Shown: positions 1-10,753 of the stretch, piece by piece | How positions within the stretch are numbered: the stretch's first letter is position 1 | Layout of the letters: every line of letters starts with the position of its first letter | Assembly (NCBI RefSeq): GCF_050948215.1 | Contig: NC_135151.1 | Location: 5,372,220 to 5,436,219, forward strand | Direction of reading: 5' to 3' | Origin: Halictus rubicundus | Lineage: Eukaryota; Arthropoda; Insecta; Hymenoptera; Halictidae | Length of the DNA: 64,000 nucleotides | Position numbers and translations under genes: made by a program | Notes under the pieces: generated by a model | What the model was told of the DNA's origin: nothing | Databases searched by the model: none | The model's input: only the letters and a program-made list of their open reading frames with translations

Positions 1-1047
1 AACTGTAAAAAACAAGTACCGTTCAGGCCGTCCAAAAAAACTAACGGAAAGAGAAGAAAGAGCTTTGATCGGTGAAATAAAAAAAATCCAAAGATTTCTG
101 CTGCACAACTTGCAACGATGGTTAGAGACTACTTCAAGAAAGATGTAAATCCAGAATTATGCAGAAGGGTGCTACGTGAAAATGATTATCATGCCAGGGT
201 TCCTAGAAAGAAGACGTACATTGGTGATATTAATAAGAAAAAGAGATTAAAATTCGCCAAGGAATTTATTAGTAAAAATAATGCATTCTGGAATAAAGTA
301 ATCTTTTCAGATGAATCGAAATTTAACGTTTTTGGATCGGACGGACGCAGTTTTGTGTGGAGACAAGCAAATACTGAAATGGAAGTGGAAAACTTGCGTG
401 CTCAATTATGTGCGTGGTTCAATTATGATCCGGGGGTGCATGTCAGCAGGCGGTACCGGGAATTTGGTCTTCATAGAAGGAATAATGGATAAATACAAAT
501 ATCTGAACATTTTACAAGAAAATTTAAAAGAAAGTGCAAGAAAATTGGGTATGTACGAACACGTTTACTTTCAGCAGGATAATGATCCTAAACACACCGC
601 AGGAATCGTTAAGGATTGGATCATATACAATACCCCCCACATGTTGGTCACACCACCACAAAGTCCCGACATTAACCCGATTGAACATCTATGGGCACTA
701 ATAGGAAAAGGATTAAAAATATTGAATATATCACCCAAGGCAAGTTTAAAAGAAAAAATACTCGAAGTGTGGAATTCTATATCTCCGAGTGTTACAGAAA
801 AGTTAGTAAACAGTATGCATACTCGCTTACAATACTTTTGTGACGTCAGCGAAGTTTATGTTTGTAAGAAATAATTCATAACTATTGTATACATATTTCG
901 ATTCACTTGAAACTTGACCAGTATAATCTAGAGAGTCATACCAATTTACAATGTTAATAACATTTCTGTAAGTATTGTATAATGTACTTATTATAAGAAA
1001 TAAAGTATTTCATGGTAAGTGTTCAAATACTTTCGTGAGTCACTGTG
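1..1047 (+). mobile_element. Tc1-like DNA transposon, 5' end cut by window
   Basis: The sequence holds most of a Tc1-type transposase frame followed by a short 3' flank and a terminal inverted repeat at about 1018-1047. That repeat reads outward as CAGTGACTCACGAAAGTATT preceded by CA, and a TA dinucleotide follows at 1048-1049, as expected for Tc1/mariner insertion. The left end lies outside the window. The coding part is broken (see the pseudogene entry), so this copy is inactive. Confidence 0.85.
2..874 (+). pseudogene. Tc1 transposase (DD34E) pseudogene with two frameshifts
   Basis: A Tc1 transposase cuts and pastes its own element by recognising the terminal repeats. Three frame segments cover the protein. 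Frame 2 from base 2 to about 95 gives the helix-turn-helix and GRPKKLTERE stretch. Frame 1 from about 90 to 405 gives the second DNA-binding half and the first catalytic aspartate in IFSDESKFN. Frame 2 again from about 405 to 874 gives GCMSAGGTGNLVFIEG, the second aspartate in FQQDNDPKHT, and the glutamate in SPDINPIEHLW. There are 34 residues between the last two acids, the DD34E spacing of Tc1. The first frameshift falls in an A-run near 82-92, the second near 400-412. The start lies outside the window. The family assignment is secure; the protein is non-functional as read. Confidence 0.88.
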
Positions 1048-1049
1048 TA

Positions 1050-2047
1050 TTCGCAATTCAGTGGTCGTTCAAGTTTGCGGAATTGGTGGTTTATTTTGAT
1101 TTTGTAACGTAAATATTATTTGATCCATAGCTGGTTGATTGGCTAGCGTGAGAAATATCGCACGGCCGATTAGGGGCGATGGATTTTCCGCGTGGAGGAT
1201 TCGAAGGGTGTCCGAGAGACAGGCGTGAAGCCGTTGCTAAGCTTGAACAACGTCCACTTTGTGAATATCAATGCGACCAAGAGTATACAGTAGGTGGGCC
1301 ACTTTTGCGGAAGTACAGCCGGCCAGGTAACCGCCTATTGGATCCTAGTTCGTGTCACCGAGGCTGTAACTAGGCGAGGTGGTCTTTGTGATTGACGCCC
1401 TGCGGTTTAATACTCACACGCGTCCGCGTCAATTAAAGTTTAGAGGGATCGGACCGGCGGCAGCCAATAACACGACGTGGAGTACGCCCGGCGAAGGCTG
1501 CGGAATAAAGGCAGCCCCTTTTGCCGCCGCGCCGCGCCGCGCCGATCGCATAGAAAATTAATTGAACATGAGCCCGCGATAATCACAGAGGAACATTATA
1601 ACCGGGAACTCGTATGAATATCATCTTGCAAGCCGAACACGTAGACTAGTTACTGCGCCGAGAGTTCGCGTTCGAATTAAACCTGTCTGTCCGGATACGC
1701 GCCACGCTAATTGCGATTTTTGGTAATTGCCCGCTACCATGCACAGTTTATTCGTCGATCCCTGCAATATTATAGAACGAATCTCTATGTAAAAATTTAT
1801 TTTTGAAATTTTATAAGCGAAATTAATCTCTCGAATGGGGTTGCCGAGTTAATTTGTTATTCGAGGCTATGTTGTACCGAAAACGCAAACGGTTCCATTT
1901 TGAAGGGGTATTCCCGTTTAGAGTCGTCAATTTTAGACAATATTATGTCAGATAAAAAATGGTCAGGTCGTTATAGGTTAACTGTTTTGAAATTAGAGAG
2001 CACTAGAATTGTTTTAGCATTACGCTACTTCATAAAAATGATAAGTA
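1050..2047. other. No gene seen; unique DNA with a CpG-rich patch
   Basis: Nothing coding is supported. A CpG-rich patch at about 1360-1560 ends in a short GCGCC-type pentamer run at 1526-1545. Similar pentamer runs recur near 11070 and 49330. The open frames at 1179 and 1379 run across this GC-rich patch and show no recognisable domain. Confidence 0.6.
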
Positions 2048-2243
2048 CACTATGGATTTTTATGCAAGATAACAATTGTCTGCATTAATATAAAACCACA
2101 GGATTTACATAGACTATCTCTTTTCATAATAATCCGAATGAGTTGAAGATCGTACAACAGCGTTTATAATTTTTTCTTAATATTTTGACTGCATCGTGTT
2201 AGATCTGCCAATTTTTATCACAAATGCATAAAATGCCCGGTCT
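2048..2243. mobile_element. Degenerate family A MITE (candidate copy)
   Basis: The left edge reads CACTATGGATTTTTATGCA. The right edge, reverse-complemented, contains CGGGCATTTTATGCA. Both resemble the family A terminal repeat (consensus close to AGACTGCGGATTTTATGCA). Length (~196 bp) matches the better copies at 3479, 16456, 45584 and 54976. No clear target duplication is visible, so this is an old copy or a chance match. Confidence 0.35.
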
Positions 2244-2244
2244 A

Positions 2245-3030
2245 AGAACAAGAACGCATCGCATAAATCGTCTTGTGATTGGGTTAAAAAGCGACGTAAT
2301 CTTAACTCTGAACGACCAAAGCAGAAATGTGGAAACATTGTCTCGCATCATCGAATCTTGTACTTGTGTATACTACAGCATATGACAACGGGATTTCGAA
2401 TTAAACGCAATGTCGAAGGATCTGGCGCTAATGTAGTCGCGAGTAAATAAATTACGTCTTCCAATAAATTTCGGGGGCTGGCGCAATTAATTACGAACGC
2501 TGGCGACGTTGCTCGCGCAATTTACGATCGCGGCCGAACATATTGTAATTGCGCGTCGCCTAAATGCGCCGCGGAGGCTTGCCAAAATTTTCCCCCGGAA
2601 ACGAGTGCAACCGAGACGAAACGGCCCGCCGATCTGTCGAAAATTTTACGAACGCGCGATGCGAGCGAGCCTTAATGAAAGAGTAACGACTCCGAATGGA
2701 CGGGCGTAAGTCTTAATCATCGTGAGCCGCGAGTAAATCGCGAAAACAGGATGACGGTGCTCCAAGAAATACGAGTTTCATTAGAGAACCGCGGGCCACG
2801 ATGGGTTTCTTTCCGTTCGTCCGGCAATTTTTGTTTCATTTCCGTTTCACGTTCGATTGAAGATTCTTCATCCGGAAGTTCCGCGTCTCGCCATTTTCAT
2901 ACATCAACGGAGCTCTCATCGGTGGCTGGTTGACTGGTGGCTTCGTTTGGAGAATGTATTGAGTCTAGGATCCCATAAATGCTTAGATTTATGTGGCTTT
3001 TAGGTTTTAAAGCTTGGACAAGCCCAGGGT
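2245..3030. other. No gene seen; CpG-rich unique DNA
   Basis: CpG-rich at 2480-2720. Short open frames at 2509 and 2751 fall in this composition and show no domain, start context or splice signals worth reporting. Confidence 0.55.
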
Positions 3031-3314
3031 CACTAGCTCTTCCAACTTTTTATTTATCGACTCGCCAGAAGCTTCGTCATAAGGACATATGGTAGACTGC
3101 TTGGCTCCCCCTAGGTTTTCATCGTTTGATATTTAGATTTTGTAGTTTGAAACCACTCAGTGCCACCAACTTTCCCCTCTTTTCATTGGCCGACTAGGGC
3201 GGGAACTTTACCCGAGGAACCTTGACCCTAGAACACCACCGTTGCATAGTCGTCTCAGTCCCTGTTTGCTGAAGTGCCTCAATATTTCTTTATACCTTCC
3301 TCATTGTTCACAAC

Positions 3315-3469
3315 AAGACTGCGGATTTTATGTATTCGCTGCAAAACTGAGCACGAATGCGAAACAATAAAAGAAAACATTTAAAGAATTTCAAGATACT
3401 GTTTCATTTAACTCCGATTTTCTGCCAGCAATGTAGACAGTTCTGCACACAAATCCTGAGTCCCTTCAC
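3315..3469. mobile_element. Truncated family A MITE, left end only
   Basis: AGACTGCGGATTTTATGTA at about 3315 matches the family A end. The following sequence (TTCGCTGCAAAACTGAGC) resembles the subterminal part of the 45584 copy. No matching right end is found before the intact copy at 3479. Its inner limit is uncertain. Confidence 0.4.
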
Positions 3470-3478
3470 GCTGATAAC

Positions 3479-3680
3479 TAGCCTGCGGATCTTTGTGCAA
3501 AATGAAAATGCTCTGTATTGATTGTGGGAACCAGGAACAAAATACAAAATTGATTTCATCCCTTAATGACTTTGTTACGTCAAAAACAATATCACAATAC
3601 TCTTGAATTTTTTCTGATCTTTCACCGTTTTACATTTCACCCAACCAATTTCTTCGTAAATGCATAAAGATCCGCAGTCT
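3479..3680. mobile_element. Family A MITE with near-perfect 9-bp target duplication
   Basis: The element begins TAGCCTGCGGATCTTTGTGC and ends with a sequence whose complement is AGACTGCGGATCTTTATGCA. The flanks are GCTGATAAC (3470-3478) and ACTGATAAC (3681-3689), matching at 8 of 9 bases. It has no coding capacity and must be moved in trans. The 9-bp duplication fits MULE- or Merlin-type transposases better than hAT (8 bp) or mariner (TA). Confidence 0.75.
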
Positions 3681-3689
3681 ACTGATAAC

Positions 3690-4271
3690 CTCGTTGTCAT
3701 GACGAAGCTTCTCGAGTTAAATAGCTGGAAGGAAACGTAACTTTTTCGAATGACCTAATATTAAACCCGAAGAGAATCATAACATTCTGAGAGAATGATA
3801 CTTGGTCGTCTCTATTCACTCTTTTCTTTCATCTTACGCGGTCGGAGACGTCCTAGGGACACTGTCTTCGTGCTCGTCCATCAATCTTTAGATCCGATAA
3901 ATGAAAACTAGCGGGACCCGGCGAGGTAACTTACAAGCAACGTTTCCTGTTGTCATTTTATTAGCGTGTCCCCTTGCGAGCCACAGTACGCTGCTATTAT
4001 GTCGCATTCGTTATTCTTTGCGCCCCTCTCGACTCGTTTCCAGGTATCTCGTACAGCTCTATCATGATTCCTTTCTTATAACCGCGGGCAGGCGGCTCAA
4101 AGAACGCCGGCCCGACCTCGTAACGTTGTAAGAGGGTAATTGTAATGAAAATGAAGTTGCCGTGTCCCTGGGAAAAAGCATGGATCGCGAGAAAGTCGAG
4201 TCGTTCCGCGAGGAAAGTGAAATAGCGCCGCGAGGAATATTTCTTACTCCGCCGTTGGTAACCAGGGTCCA

Positions 4272-4273
<2 letters not shown>
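3690..4273. other. No gene seen
   Basis: Unique DNA. The long overlapping open frames here, on both strands, depend on reading through the adjacent CT repeat and on CpG-rich composition. None has a recognisable domain. Confidence 0.5.

Positions 4274-4313
<40 letters not shown>
4274..4313. repeat. (CT)n microsatellite
   Basis: About 20 uninterrupted CT units. Read on the minus strand it produces the artefactual RERERE runs in open frames across it. Confidence 0.98.
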
Positions 4314-4317
<4 letters not shown>

Positions 4318-4369
4318 TTTTTTCTCTCTTTCTGCGACGGATATTGTAAAAATATAGTTGAATATTCTC

Positions 4370-4560
4370 GGCAGGACGCGCGTTCGTAACGCCGTTTCCG
4401 CGAGCGTCGAGCGGAGCGTTCGCGCGTGTCGCGCGCACGTCGCGAGCGATTCGAGACGTCGTATCGCGTCGCGGCGGGAAGTGACGCGAGAGGAGGCGCA
4501 AAATGAAGACGCGAAAAATGCAAGAGATGAGGAGACGCCCGCCCCATGCAAATTCGCGAC
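4370..4560. other. CpG-dense block
   Basis: Very high CpG density (many GCG/CGC/CGA words). Such blocks occur throughout hymenopteran genomes, where CpG is not depleted; by itself this is not evidence of a promoter. No TATA box or initiator with a downstream reading frame can be defended. Confidence 0.5.
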
Positions 4561-4739
4561 AATACGGCGCCTCTGTGGGGCGTCTATGGTTGGCACCGGA
4601 ACTATTCTGCGCAGCGTAGTGCAGCGGCTTAAGCGGCCACGCCGAGTTAAGAAGGTGTTCTAGTGTAACGGGTTCCCAAGCATCGAAAGCTCGCATACAT
4701 AGAAGGTATAACACAATGTCTTAGAAATTTACTCTCAAA

Positions 4740-5057
4740 ATTGTACAGTCCTATTCGAAAAAATGGAACTCTAACTCGTTTAATGTGACGTAGCATGGTA
4801 AGGGAGAATTTGAAAGAAACGTGGTTTTTTGTAATTTTTTCGGAAAATTTTGCGTAAATACAACGCGATGGACAATTACGGTCTGGAAATTTATCTTTGT
4901 ACATTCGAACCGCTTCCCTTAAACAGTGATCAGCTTTACCGTAAATGAATACCATATCAACTTCCTCTTGCATCGAGTAATTAATGTCAAATAGCACGTC
5001 GATACACTGATAGATCAATCGAAACTGATCGGGATTTAGATCTCTTGTTCCTATCAA
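4740..5057 (-). pseudogene. DUF4817-type HTH domain fragment (unit 1)
   Basis: The frame contains YSMQEEVDMVFIYGKADHC…AVRMYKDKFPDRNCPSR (about residues 27-65). This matches the pattern of the insect DUF4817 domain (Y-E-x-x-D-M-V-x-I-Y-G … A…Y…FP-x-R-x-x-P-S), an N-terminal DNA-binding helix-turn-helix found in many insect transposases. Unit 1 keeps the PSR continuation that the other three units have replaced, so it may be closer to the ancestral protein. No catalytic domain follows. Confidence 0.6.
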
Positions 5058-5060
5058 TAA

Positions 5061-5333
5061 TCAAATCGAACCTGTTTTATCACGATGCATTTTAGTCTGG
5101 ATCACGTTTCTTTGTTGACTGCGGGGTATAATGGTTCCCCTTCGAACCAATATTGCTGTTATGTTCAATTCGCATAACATGAAATACCAATTACGGTCTG
5201 GAAATTTATCTTTGTACGTTCGAACCGCTTCCCTTAAACAGTGATCAGCTTTACCGCAAATGAATACCATACCAACTTCCTCTTGCATCGAGTAATTAAT
5301 TTCAAACAGCACGTCGTTACGCTGATATATCAA
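5061..5333 (-). pseudogene. DUF4817-type HTH domain fragment (unit 2), 90 codons open
   Basis: It contains SMQEEVGMVFICGKADHC and AVRTYKDKFPDRNW, then runs into an unrelated tail ending RDKTGSI and a stop. The same tail occurs in the units at 9725 and 10075. The domain is thus joined to a new short C-terminus instead of a DDE nuclease. It binds DNA at most; no function is claimed. Confidence 0.6.
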
Positions 5334-5486
5334 TTGAAACTGATCGGGATTTCAAACCGTTAGGTATCATTAGTATTGCGTCAGTAAACATGTTTATTTA
5401 CATTCACGCTCTTGATTGTAGAGTCTTGGTCAAAGCCTACAATCTTGATAGACATCAGTTCTAGGTAAAACATTAATTTTCGAAGA

Positions 5487-5495
5487 TCAAGGTCA
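5487..5495 (+). promoter_or_regulatory. TCAAGGTCA nuclear-receptor-like site inside repeat
   Basis: TCAAGGTCA fits the FTZ-F1/ERR monomer consensus. The same motif occurs in the related elements at 10512, 35994 and 58666, so it travels with the transposon. Activity is not shown. Confidence 0.3.
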
Positions 5496-5749
5496 TTTCA
5501 AGGTGATGTTATTATACATATCTGGATGTTTTTTTCGATCAGTTACAGGATGCAATAAAAAAAATGTAGGTATGTATCAGAAAACACCGATGACCTCGAT
5601 AGCTTCAAAAAAATATCTTGCCAGATATTTGGTCCACTGACGTTATGCACATTACGTAACAAATATTTTTTGCATCACAATAACCTGAAGAGATATTTAG
5701 GTGGCCTTACTTAAAAGCACCATCCTGTATACTTTGTAGAATTTGCAGT

Positions 5750-6011
5750 AATTTTTTGGTTGCAAAATATTGAAGAGTCTTCGAGCTACAGCAGAACTGT
5801 TCTTTGAATCTCTACACTGAGTCATCTGAAATAGAAAATTCGTAAAGACGACTCGCTAAAAATGAAAAATTTAAATATTGAAAAATTATACATTCGCGTA
5901 AAATTACCATCGTATGAAAAATCAATTTTCTCAAAAACTCTTCGTTCGAGAGAATATCTAGAAAAAAAACTGTTAAGCATTTTTCAAGATTTTGCAACCA
6001 AAAGATTACCA
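5750..6011. repeat. Small inverted repeat (foldback), ~30-bp arms
   Basis: TTTTTTGGTTGCAAAATATT near 5754 is matched inverted by AGATTTTGCAACCAAAAGAT near 5986. Inner parts match weakly. It could be a degenerate palindromic MITE. Confidence 0.4.
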
Positions 6012-6063
6012 CACATTGTCCGATATATTTGCTTACAAATGAAGGAAACGTTTAATTAAAATA

Positions 6064-6380
6064 TCTATTCATTCTCCCAGGAAAAGTTCTGAAAAATCAG
6101 GCCTTTTTCACTGACGACGAACAAGGTGACCTGTTTAATGTGATTTAGCCACTGCAAAATTTCCATGTATCATTTTGCAACAACAAAAATGGCTACATAT
6201 AGTCCAACTAATTTTTTTAATAGTCTATTCGTCATTCCAGAGAAAGTTCTGAAAAATCAGATGTTTTTCGGGACGGTTAACCAGGCATGACCCGTTTAAT
6301 GCAATTTCAGTGGTGCAGAATTTCCATCTGTTCCTCGAACGGGTGGTCGCAAACCCGGTTTATGGTCGCGTTCACAATGG
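6064..6380. repeat. Diverged tandem duplication, ~160-bp period
   Basis: AAAGTTCTGAAAAATCAG occurs at 6083 and 6243 with matching context on both sides, including GACCTGTTTAATG versus GACCCGTTTAATG and a CAAAATTTCCAT-like stretch. Two old copies side by side; no coding content. Confidence 0.6.
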
Positions 6381-7312
6381 CGTCGGCCTTGTCGATCAGA
6401 CACCATGGCAGCCCGGATCCCATGTTCCGCCGCATTGAAAAGGTCTAACAAGCGTAACAAGTCCGGTCGATGAAAACATTCCGAGTTCACGGACAAAAGC
6501 CTCGGCGTTCAAGAGCGCGAGCATTCGCGGGTTTGCCCTCGAAACGGCGATGGTACGTGTGTAAGCTGCATAATAATCGCGAAAGTAGCGTTTGTCATCG
6601 AGCGAGGCGCGATTCGAGGAATACGCGTGCAGCCGCTTCATCATCCAGCGAAATAGAATTACGAGCCGCGATAAATTGGAAACTGGAGGGAAGTTAAACG
6701 AGCTGAAAGAACTTTTTAAATTGCTTCGCCCCGTTTCTTTCGAGTATTTCACTCGGGCGCGGTTGTGTTTTTCGTTTCTGTTTTGTTTTTAATTTTTTCG
6801 TCCGCCCGTCCCGTTTTTCCGAAGTGTTCGAGCGGTTGAAGGAGATCTACGCGCGTGGAGGAGTCATTGATGTACGCGATAACTCGTCCCTTGCCGGCGG
6901 AAAAATTGAAAAACTGTCTGAAACTTTCAGCTTCCACGAATCCGCAATACGTTGCCCGGTATATCGGGTTTCAACCAATTGTTTGAATATCACGATCCAA
7001 CCCCGGCGATTTTCCCTTCCCTGTAATCCGCTTTCGTTGTTTTAACAATTATTGGTCCACAATAATCTGCACACGATCCCTCGGATTCTTCTTTCTTGTA
7101 ACACCGAATTAGATTCGAGGCTTTCGGTCCGTAAGCTATTGTTTTCACTTACATTGATATTACCGTCGATTTATTATACACGATTCATTTATTAAATACG
7201 TGTCGGACGGTATTAAATGAAGCTGCGAATTTTAACAACTCTTTGTGATTCTTGTTTAACACCGTACAGATACGAGGACAAGAGAAATTATCATAGAATA
7301 TTCACCGAAACA
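6381..7312. other. No gene seen
   Basis: Unique, partly CpG-rich DNA. Overlapping short frames on both strands between 6396 and 7045 have no recognisable domains. Confidence 0.5.
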
Positions 7313-7314
7313 TA

Positions 7315-7667
7315 CAGGGTGTCCCAGCATCGGTGGTACAACCGAGAAGGGGGTGGTACTACGTGAGAAAACAAGTCGAAAATATAGAATAATATTCTTT
7401 CATCCGAACCTTCGTTTTCGAGAGAATCGATTTTGAAAATGCAGCGAATATGCATGTTCTTCGATAGGAACCTTCTGACGCGTCTGATCATGGCCAACCA
7501 ATTCTACTCCCTGCATATACTATAGCACGCGAACCCGGCGGGTCTTTAAATTCGATTTTCTCGAGAACGAAGCCTCGAATGAAAAAATATTATTGCTTCT
7601 TGCCGATTTCTTTTTTCTTGTAGAATCACCCCCTTCTCGGTTGTACCACCGATGCTGCGACACCCTG
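7315..7667. mobile_element. Family E MITE with CAGGGTGTC ends and TA duplication
   Basis: The left end begins CAGGGTGTCCCAGCATCGG and the right end, complemented, begins CAGGGTGTCGCAGCATCGG. The match continues through the ACAACCGAGAAGGGGGT stretch, about 45 bp. TA flanks both sides (7313-7314 and 7668-7669). At 353 bp with no open frame it is a non-autonomous element of Tc1/mariner-like target preference. Confidence 0.88.
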
Positions 7668-7669
7668 TA

Positions 7670-8892
7670 TAAAGAAAGTATGCTGCTTAAAGTACTAGAT
7701 CGTACATCGAATTCTTGAAAACTGCAAAAATATTTACTATGATTACAAAAATGTATAATATGATTATTCGTTAGGAAAGATAGATGTATATACCATTATT
7801 ACGTGGATACTATTTGTTTGCAATTTTCAATACTGCAGCATTTACCCTGAAAAGGTCCAAAAAGAATGAAATGAATAAAGGTATCGTAGAAAAACGAAAG
7901 ATAATGAATTAGAGTAAGATATGATGTAGAGAATGTTAAAGTAATTCAGGATATATACACGAACAAAGAAAATATTCAGCGCAATTAGAGTGTTTTCTTC
8001 AACGAAGTTATACAGATTGGCGTGAAAATGTCGGCCGACAACACCAATATTTGAAAGCATGCTCGCCTTTCTGTTGGTAACCGTGGGAAGACGACGTTTC
8101 GAGACACGCGTTCAAAATGATCGGCGAATAAGACATATCTCGGAACTTACCAATTTTCATAGGAAGCCGCGAAGGATTTAGATTTCGATATCTTGTCCAC
8201 ACAGAGGAAGATGTATGTTGAACTTTCCGCGAATGCCTATTTCATGTGACACACGCGAAATATGCCGCGCGCTCGCGTATGCGCGGGCTCATGAAAGATT
8301 TATGGCCTAGAAAACGCGGCGAGGCAGACCGAGGCAAAGCGAGGCGAGCTGTTCGAAATGTGCGTCTTCGGCAATCAATTTTGAAGGGCTTTTGGACGTG
8401 TGCATCGTTCGAGCCTTTTTCGCTGCGCGTATTAACCCGTCAAGGACCCCGGAAACCGCCCATGAATGTCCCGATAGCATCGTTTTCCTTCCAATAGGCC
8501 GCACACCGAATAATATACAACGTGACACTGTTGCCACCGGTATCGGGGCAATAATTCCCGACCAAGTATTTGCATAATGTAGTGACGTTACCGGCTACAG
8601 GTCCATTTCAATTCGACACTCGTGTTTCGAATACATTTGTCGGCTGATGCTTCCGCGAGAGATACGCTCGACGGGCATTTCAGCGCGAGGGAACGCTCGT
8701 AAAATTTCGAACGTCCAGCCGAATATTTATGAAATGCCGCTCGGTAGCCTTTACAATGCACCGTTCTTTTCTCTCCTCCATTTTTTACGCCTTCGGAGAA
8801 TGCATTTCCACCAGCCGTTGCGCATGAAACGCTACTAAATAGGTTAGAACAGTACAATATTTCTAGAGCAGAATACCACGCCCAGCGTACTA
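7670..8892. other. No gene seen
   Basis: AT-rich to about 8050, then CpG-rich from 8250 to 8850. The several overlapping open frames in the CpG-rich half have no domain signature. Confidence 0.5.
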
Positions 8893-9050
8893 CAGTAAAG
8901 TCTCGATCTAAGCCCAATCCTCCGGTCCGTACTGTGACATAGATCGTGTAGAAAAGGACAGCGCGTGTAAACACTGCTCGGCGACCGAGGCAGCTTCTGG
9001 CCGGAGGGGGGATATAGTGGAGAGTTTACCTGAACAGTCTCGCGTGTATT
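8893..9050. mobile_element. Family C pogo-like MITE, one end clear
   Basis: After TA at 8891 the sequence CAGTAAAGTCTCGATCTAAG, then CCCAATCC, matches the inverted right end of the copy at 32243-32423. The next 40 bases (ACATAGATCGTGTAG) also agree. The far end is diverged, so the right limit is approximate. Confidence 0.55.
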
Positions 9051-9660
9051 TACCGTCATAATAAGTTTAGAGAGCAGAGCCTTAATACACTACGTGATTC
9101 GGGCGATAGAGTACGCAGGGCTTCCTCGGCGAGATAATGCGAAAGTTTTCTTTCCGGTCTACGAGACGGAGCGAAGATATTTAGTGCTCATAAATCTCCT
9201 GGATCGTTTCATTCTATCACTCGCTGGCACGTGCCTACTGACTTTTATCGGTGGACGGGGACTGGTTTACGAGGACGAACTATGCGGGATTTTTAATCGT
9301 CCTCTCTAACTCGGATTTGTATCCCCATTAAACCATCGCGATTAAATCGCCCACCCTGAAGAAGGATTCGCGCGGGCGTTTATCTCTATTCCGCGTGCAC
9401 GGTGCACTTTCAAGGGAAAACGTCGTCTCGAATTCGAGTGGAAAACAGAATTATTCAATGCGTTTCAAGTGTGCCGCTTCGAGATCCCGTCGCTTGTCGC
9501 AAGCGAACGCTGAATTTGGAAAGTCGATCTTCATCGCTGTTGTGAACTGTGGTTGTGTTGAGGACCTTATGCGACAATTTACATGTTTACGAGCTGTTTC
9601 GATTCTCGTCAACGATGATTAAGACAGTCGTTTCTATTCCGTTTTAAACAATATCTACCT
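9051..9660. other. No gene seen
   Basis: Unique DNA with short unrecognised frames only. Confidence 0.5.
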
Positions 9661-9724
9661 GAGAGAGTCACCGATCTGTTTTAGATCTCTTGTTCCTATC
9701 TTATTGAAGATCGATTTGATTATT

Positions 9725-9997
9725 TCAAATCGAACCTGTTTTATCACGATGCATTTTAGTCTGGATCACGTTTCTTTGTTGACTGCGAGGTATAGTGGTT
9801 CCCCTTCGAACGAATATTGCTGTTATGTTCAATTCGCATAACATGAAATACCAATTACGGTCTGGAAATTTATCTTTGTACATTCGAACCGCTTCCCTTA
9901 AACGATGATCAGCTTTACCGTAAATGAATACCATATCAACTTCCTCTTGCATCGAGTAATTAAGGTCAAATAGCACGTCGATACACTGATATATCAA
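9725..9997 (-). pseudogene. DUF4817-type HTH domain fragment (unit 3)
   Basis: Ninety open codons with SMQEEVDMVFIYGKADHR and KDKFPDRNW, ending RDKTGSI. Compared with unit 4, several third-position and a few replacement differences are visible, so the tandem copies have aged separately while staying open. No nuclease domain follows. Confidence 0.6.
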
Positions 9998-10074
9998 TTG
10001 AAACTGATCGGGATTTCAAGCCGTTAGGTATGAGGGTCAACGATCTGTTTTAGATCTCTTGTTCCTATCAGTAA

Positions 10075-10340
10075 TCAAATCGAACCTGTTTTATCACGAT
10101 GCATTTTAGTCTGGATCACGTTTCTTTGTTGACTGCGGGGTATAATGGTTCCCCTTCGAACCAATATTGCTGTTATGTTCAATTCGCATAACATGAAATA
10201 CCAATTACGGTCTGGAAATTTATCTTTGTACGTTCGAACCGCTTCCCTTAAACAGTGATCAGCTTTACCGCAAATGAATACCATATCAACTTCCTCTTGC
10301 ATCGATTAATTAATTTCAAACAGCACGTCGATACACTGAT
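10075..10340 (-). pseudogene. DUF4817-type HTH domain fragment (unit 4) with nonsense codon
   Basis: Same domain as unit 3. The tyrosine codon just before SMQEEV, TAC in the other units, is TAA here, so the frame restarts at the internal methionine at 10302. The tail again ends RDKTGSI. Confidence 0.6.
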
Positions 10341-10753
10341 ATATCAATTGAAACTGATCGGGATTTCAAACCGTTAGGTATCATTAGTATTGCGTCAGTA
10401 AACATGTTTATTTACATTCACGCTCTTGATTGTAGAGTCTTGGTCAAAGCCTACGATCTCGATACACATCAGTTCTAGGTAAAACTTTAATTTTCGAAGA
10501 TCATGGTCATTTCAAGGTCATGTTATTATACATATCTGAATGTATTTTTCGATCAGTTACACCGATGGAATCAAAAGAAATGTAGTTATGTATCAAATAC
10601 CACCGATGACCTTGACAACTCTGAAAGAAAGGACTTTCGGAAAGAAATATTCTTGCCAGATATTTGGTCCATTCACATTACATAACAAATATTTTTTGCA
10701 TCGCAATGACCTGAAGAGATATTTAGGTGGCCTTACTTAAAAGGATCACCCTG

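Larger units (their letters stand above)
3033..3738. repeat. Short diverged inverted repeat pair enclosing family A pieces
   Basis: The stretch around 3033-3080 (…CCAGAAGCTTCGTCATAA) recurs inverted at about 3696-3738 (CATGACGAAGCTTCTCGAG…TTGGAAG-like). The pair of roughly 40-bp arms surrounds family A MITE material. It may be the decayed ends of an older element into which the MITEs inserted. Confidence 0.3.
4740..5727 (-). mobile_element. Remnant of a DUF4817-bearing TA-flanked transposon (copy 1)
   Basis: The element reads leftward. Its 5' terminal repeat is at the right edge: the plus strand ends …TTTAGGTGGCCTTACTTAAA…ATCCTG followed by TA at 5728. About 350 bp of leader follows, then two copies of a domain-coding unit (minus strand 5333-5061 and 5057-4740). 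The same structure is repeated at 9664-10753. The left terminus cannot be found, so the catalytic domain and 3' end appear deleted. Confidence 0.65.
9664..10753 (-). mobile_element. DUF4817-bearing transposon remnant (copy 2) with 369-bp tandem unit
   Basis: Two units of 369 bp follow each other: GATCTGTTTTAGATCTCTTG occurs at 9673 and 10042. Each carries a DUF4817-type frame on the minus strand. They are followed by the same leader as copy 1, and the right end reads …AGGTGGCCTTACTTAAAAGG, then ATCACCCTG and TA (10754). The shared right terminus with copy 1 defines the family. The left end is not identifiable. Confidence 0.7.

Noticed and set aside
3981..4563. CpG block as a promoter island
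   Set aside because: Similar CpG-rich patches occur every few kilobases here; no linked gene.
3997..4714. Several long minus-strand frames, 150-200 codons
   Set aside because: They read through the (CT)n repeat, producing RERERE runs, and overlap each other in three phases.
9664..10380. Two real 90-codon host genes in tandem
   Set aside because: They are transposase-domain fragments within a repeat that recurs at 4.7-5.7 kb, one with a nonsense codon.
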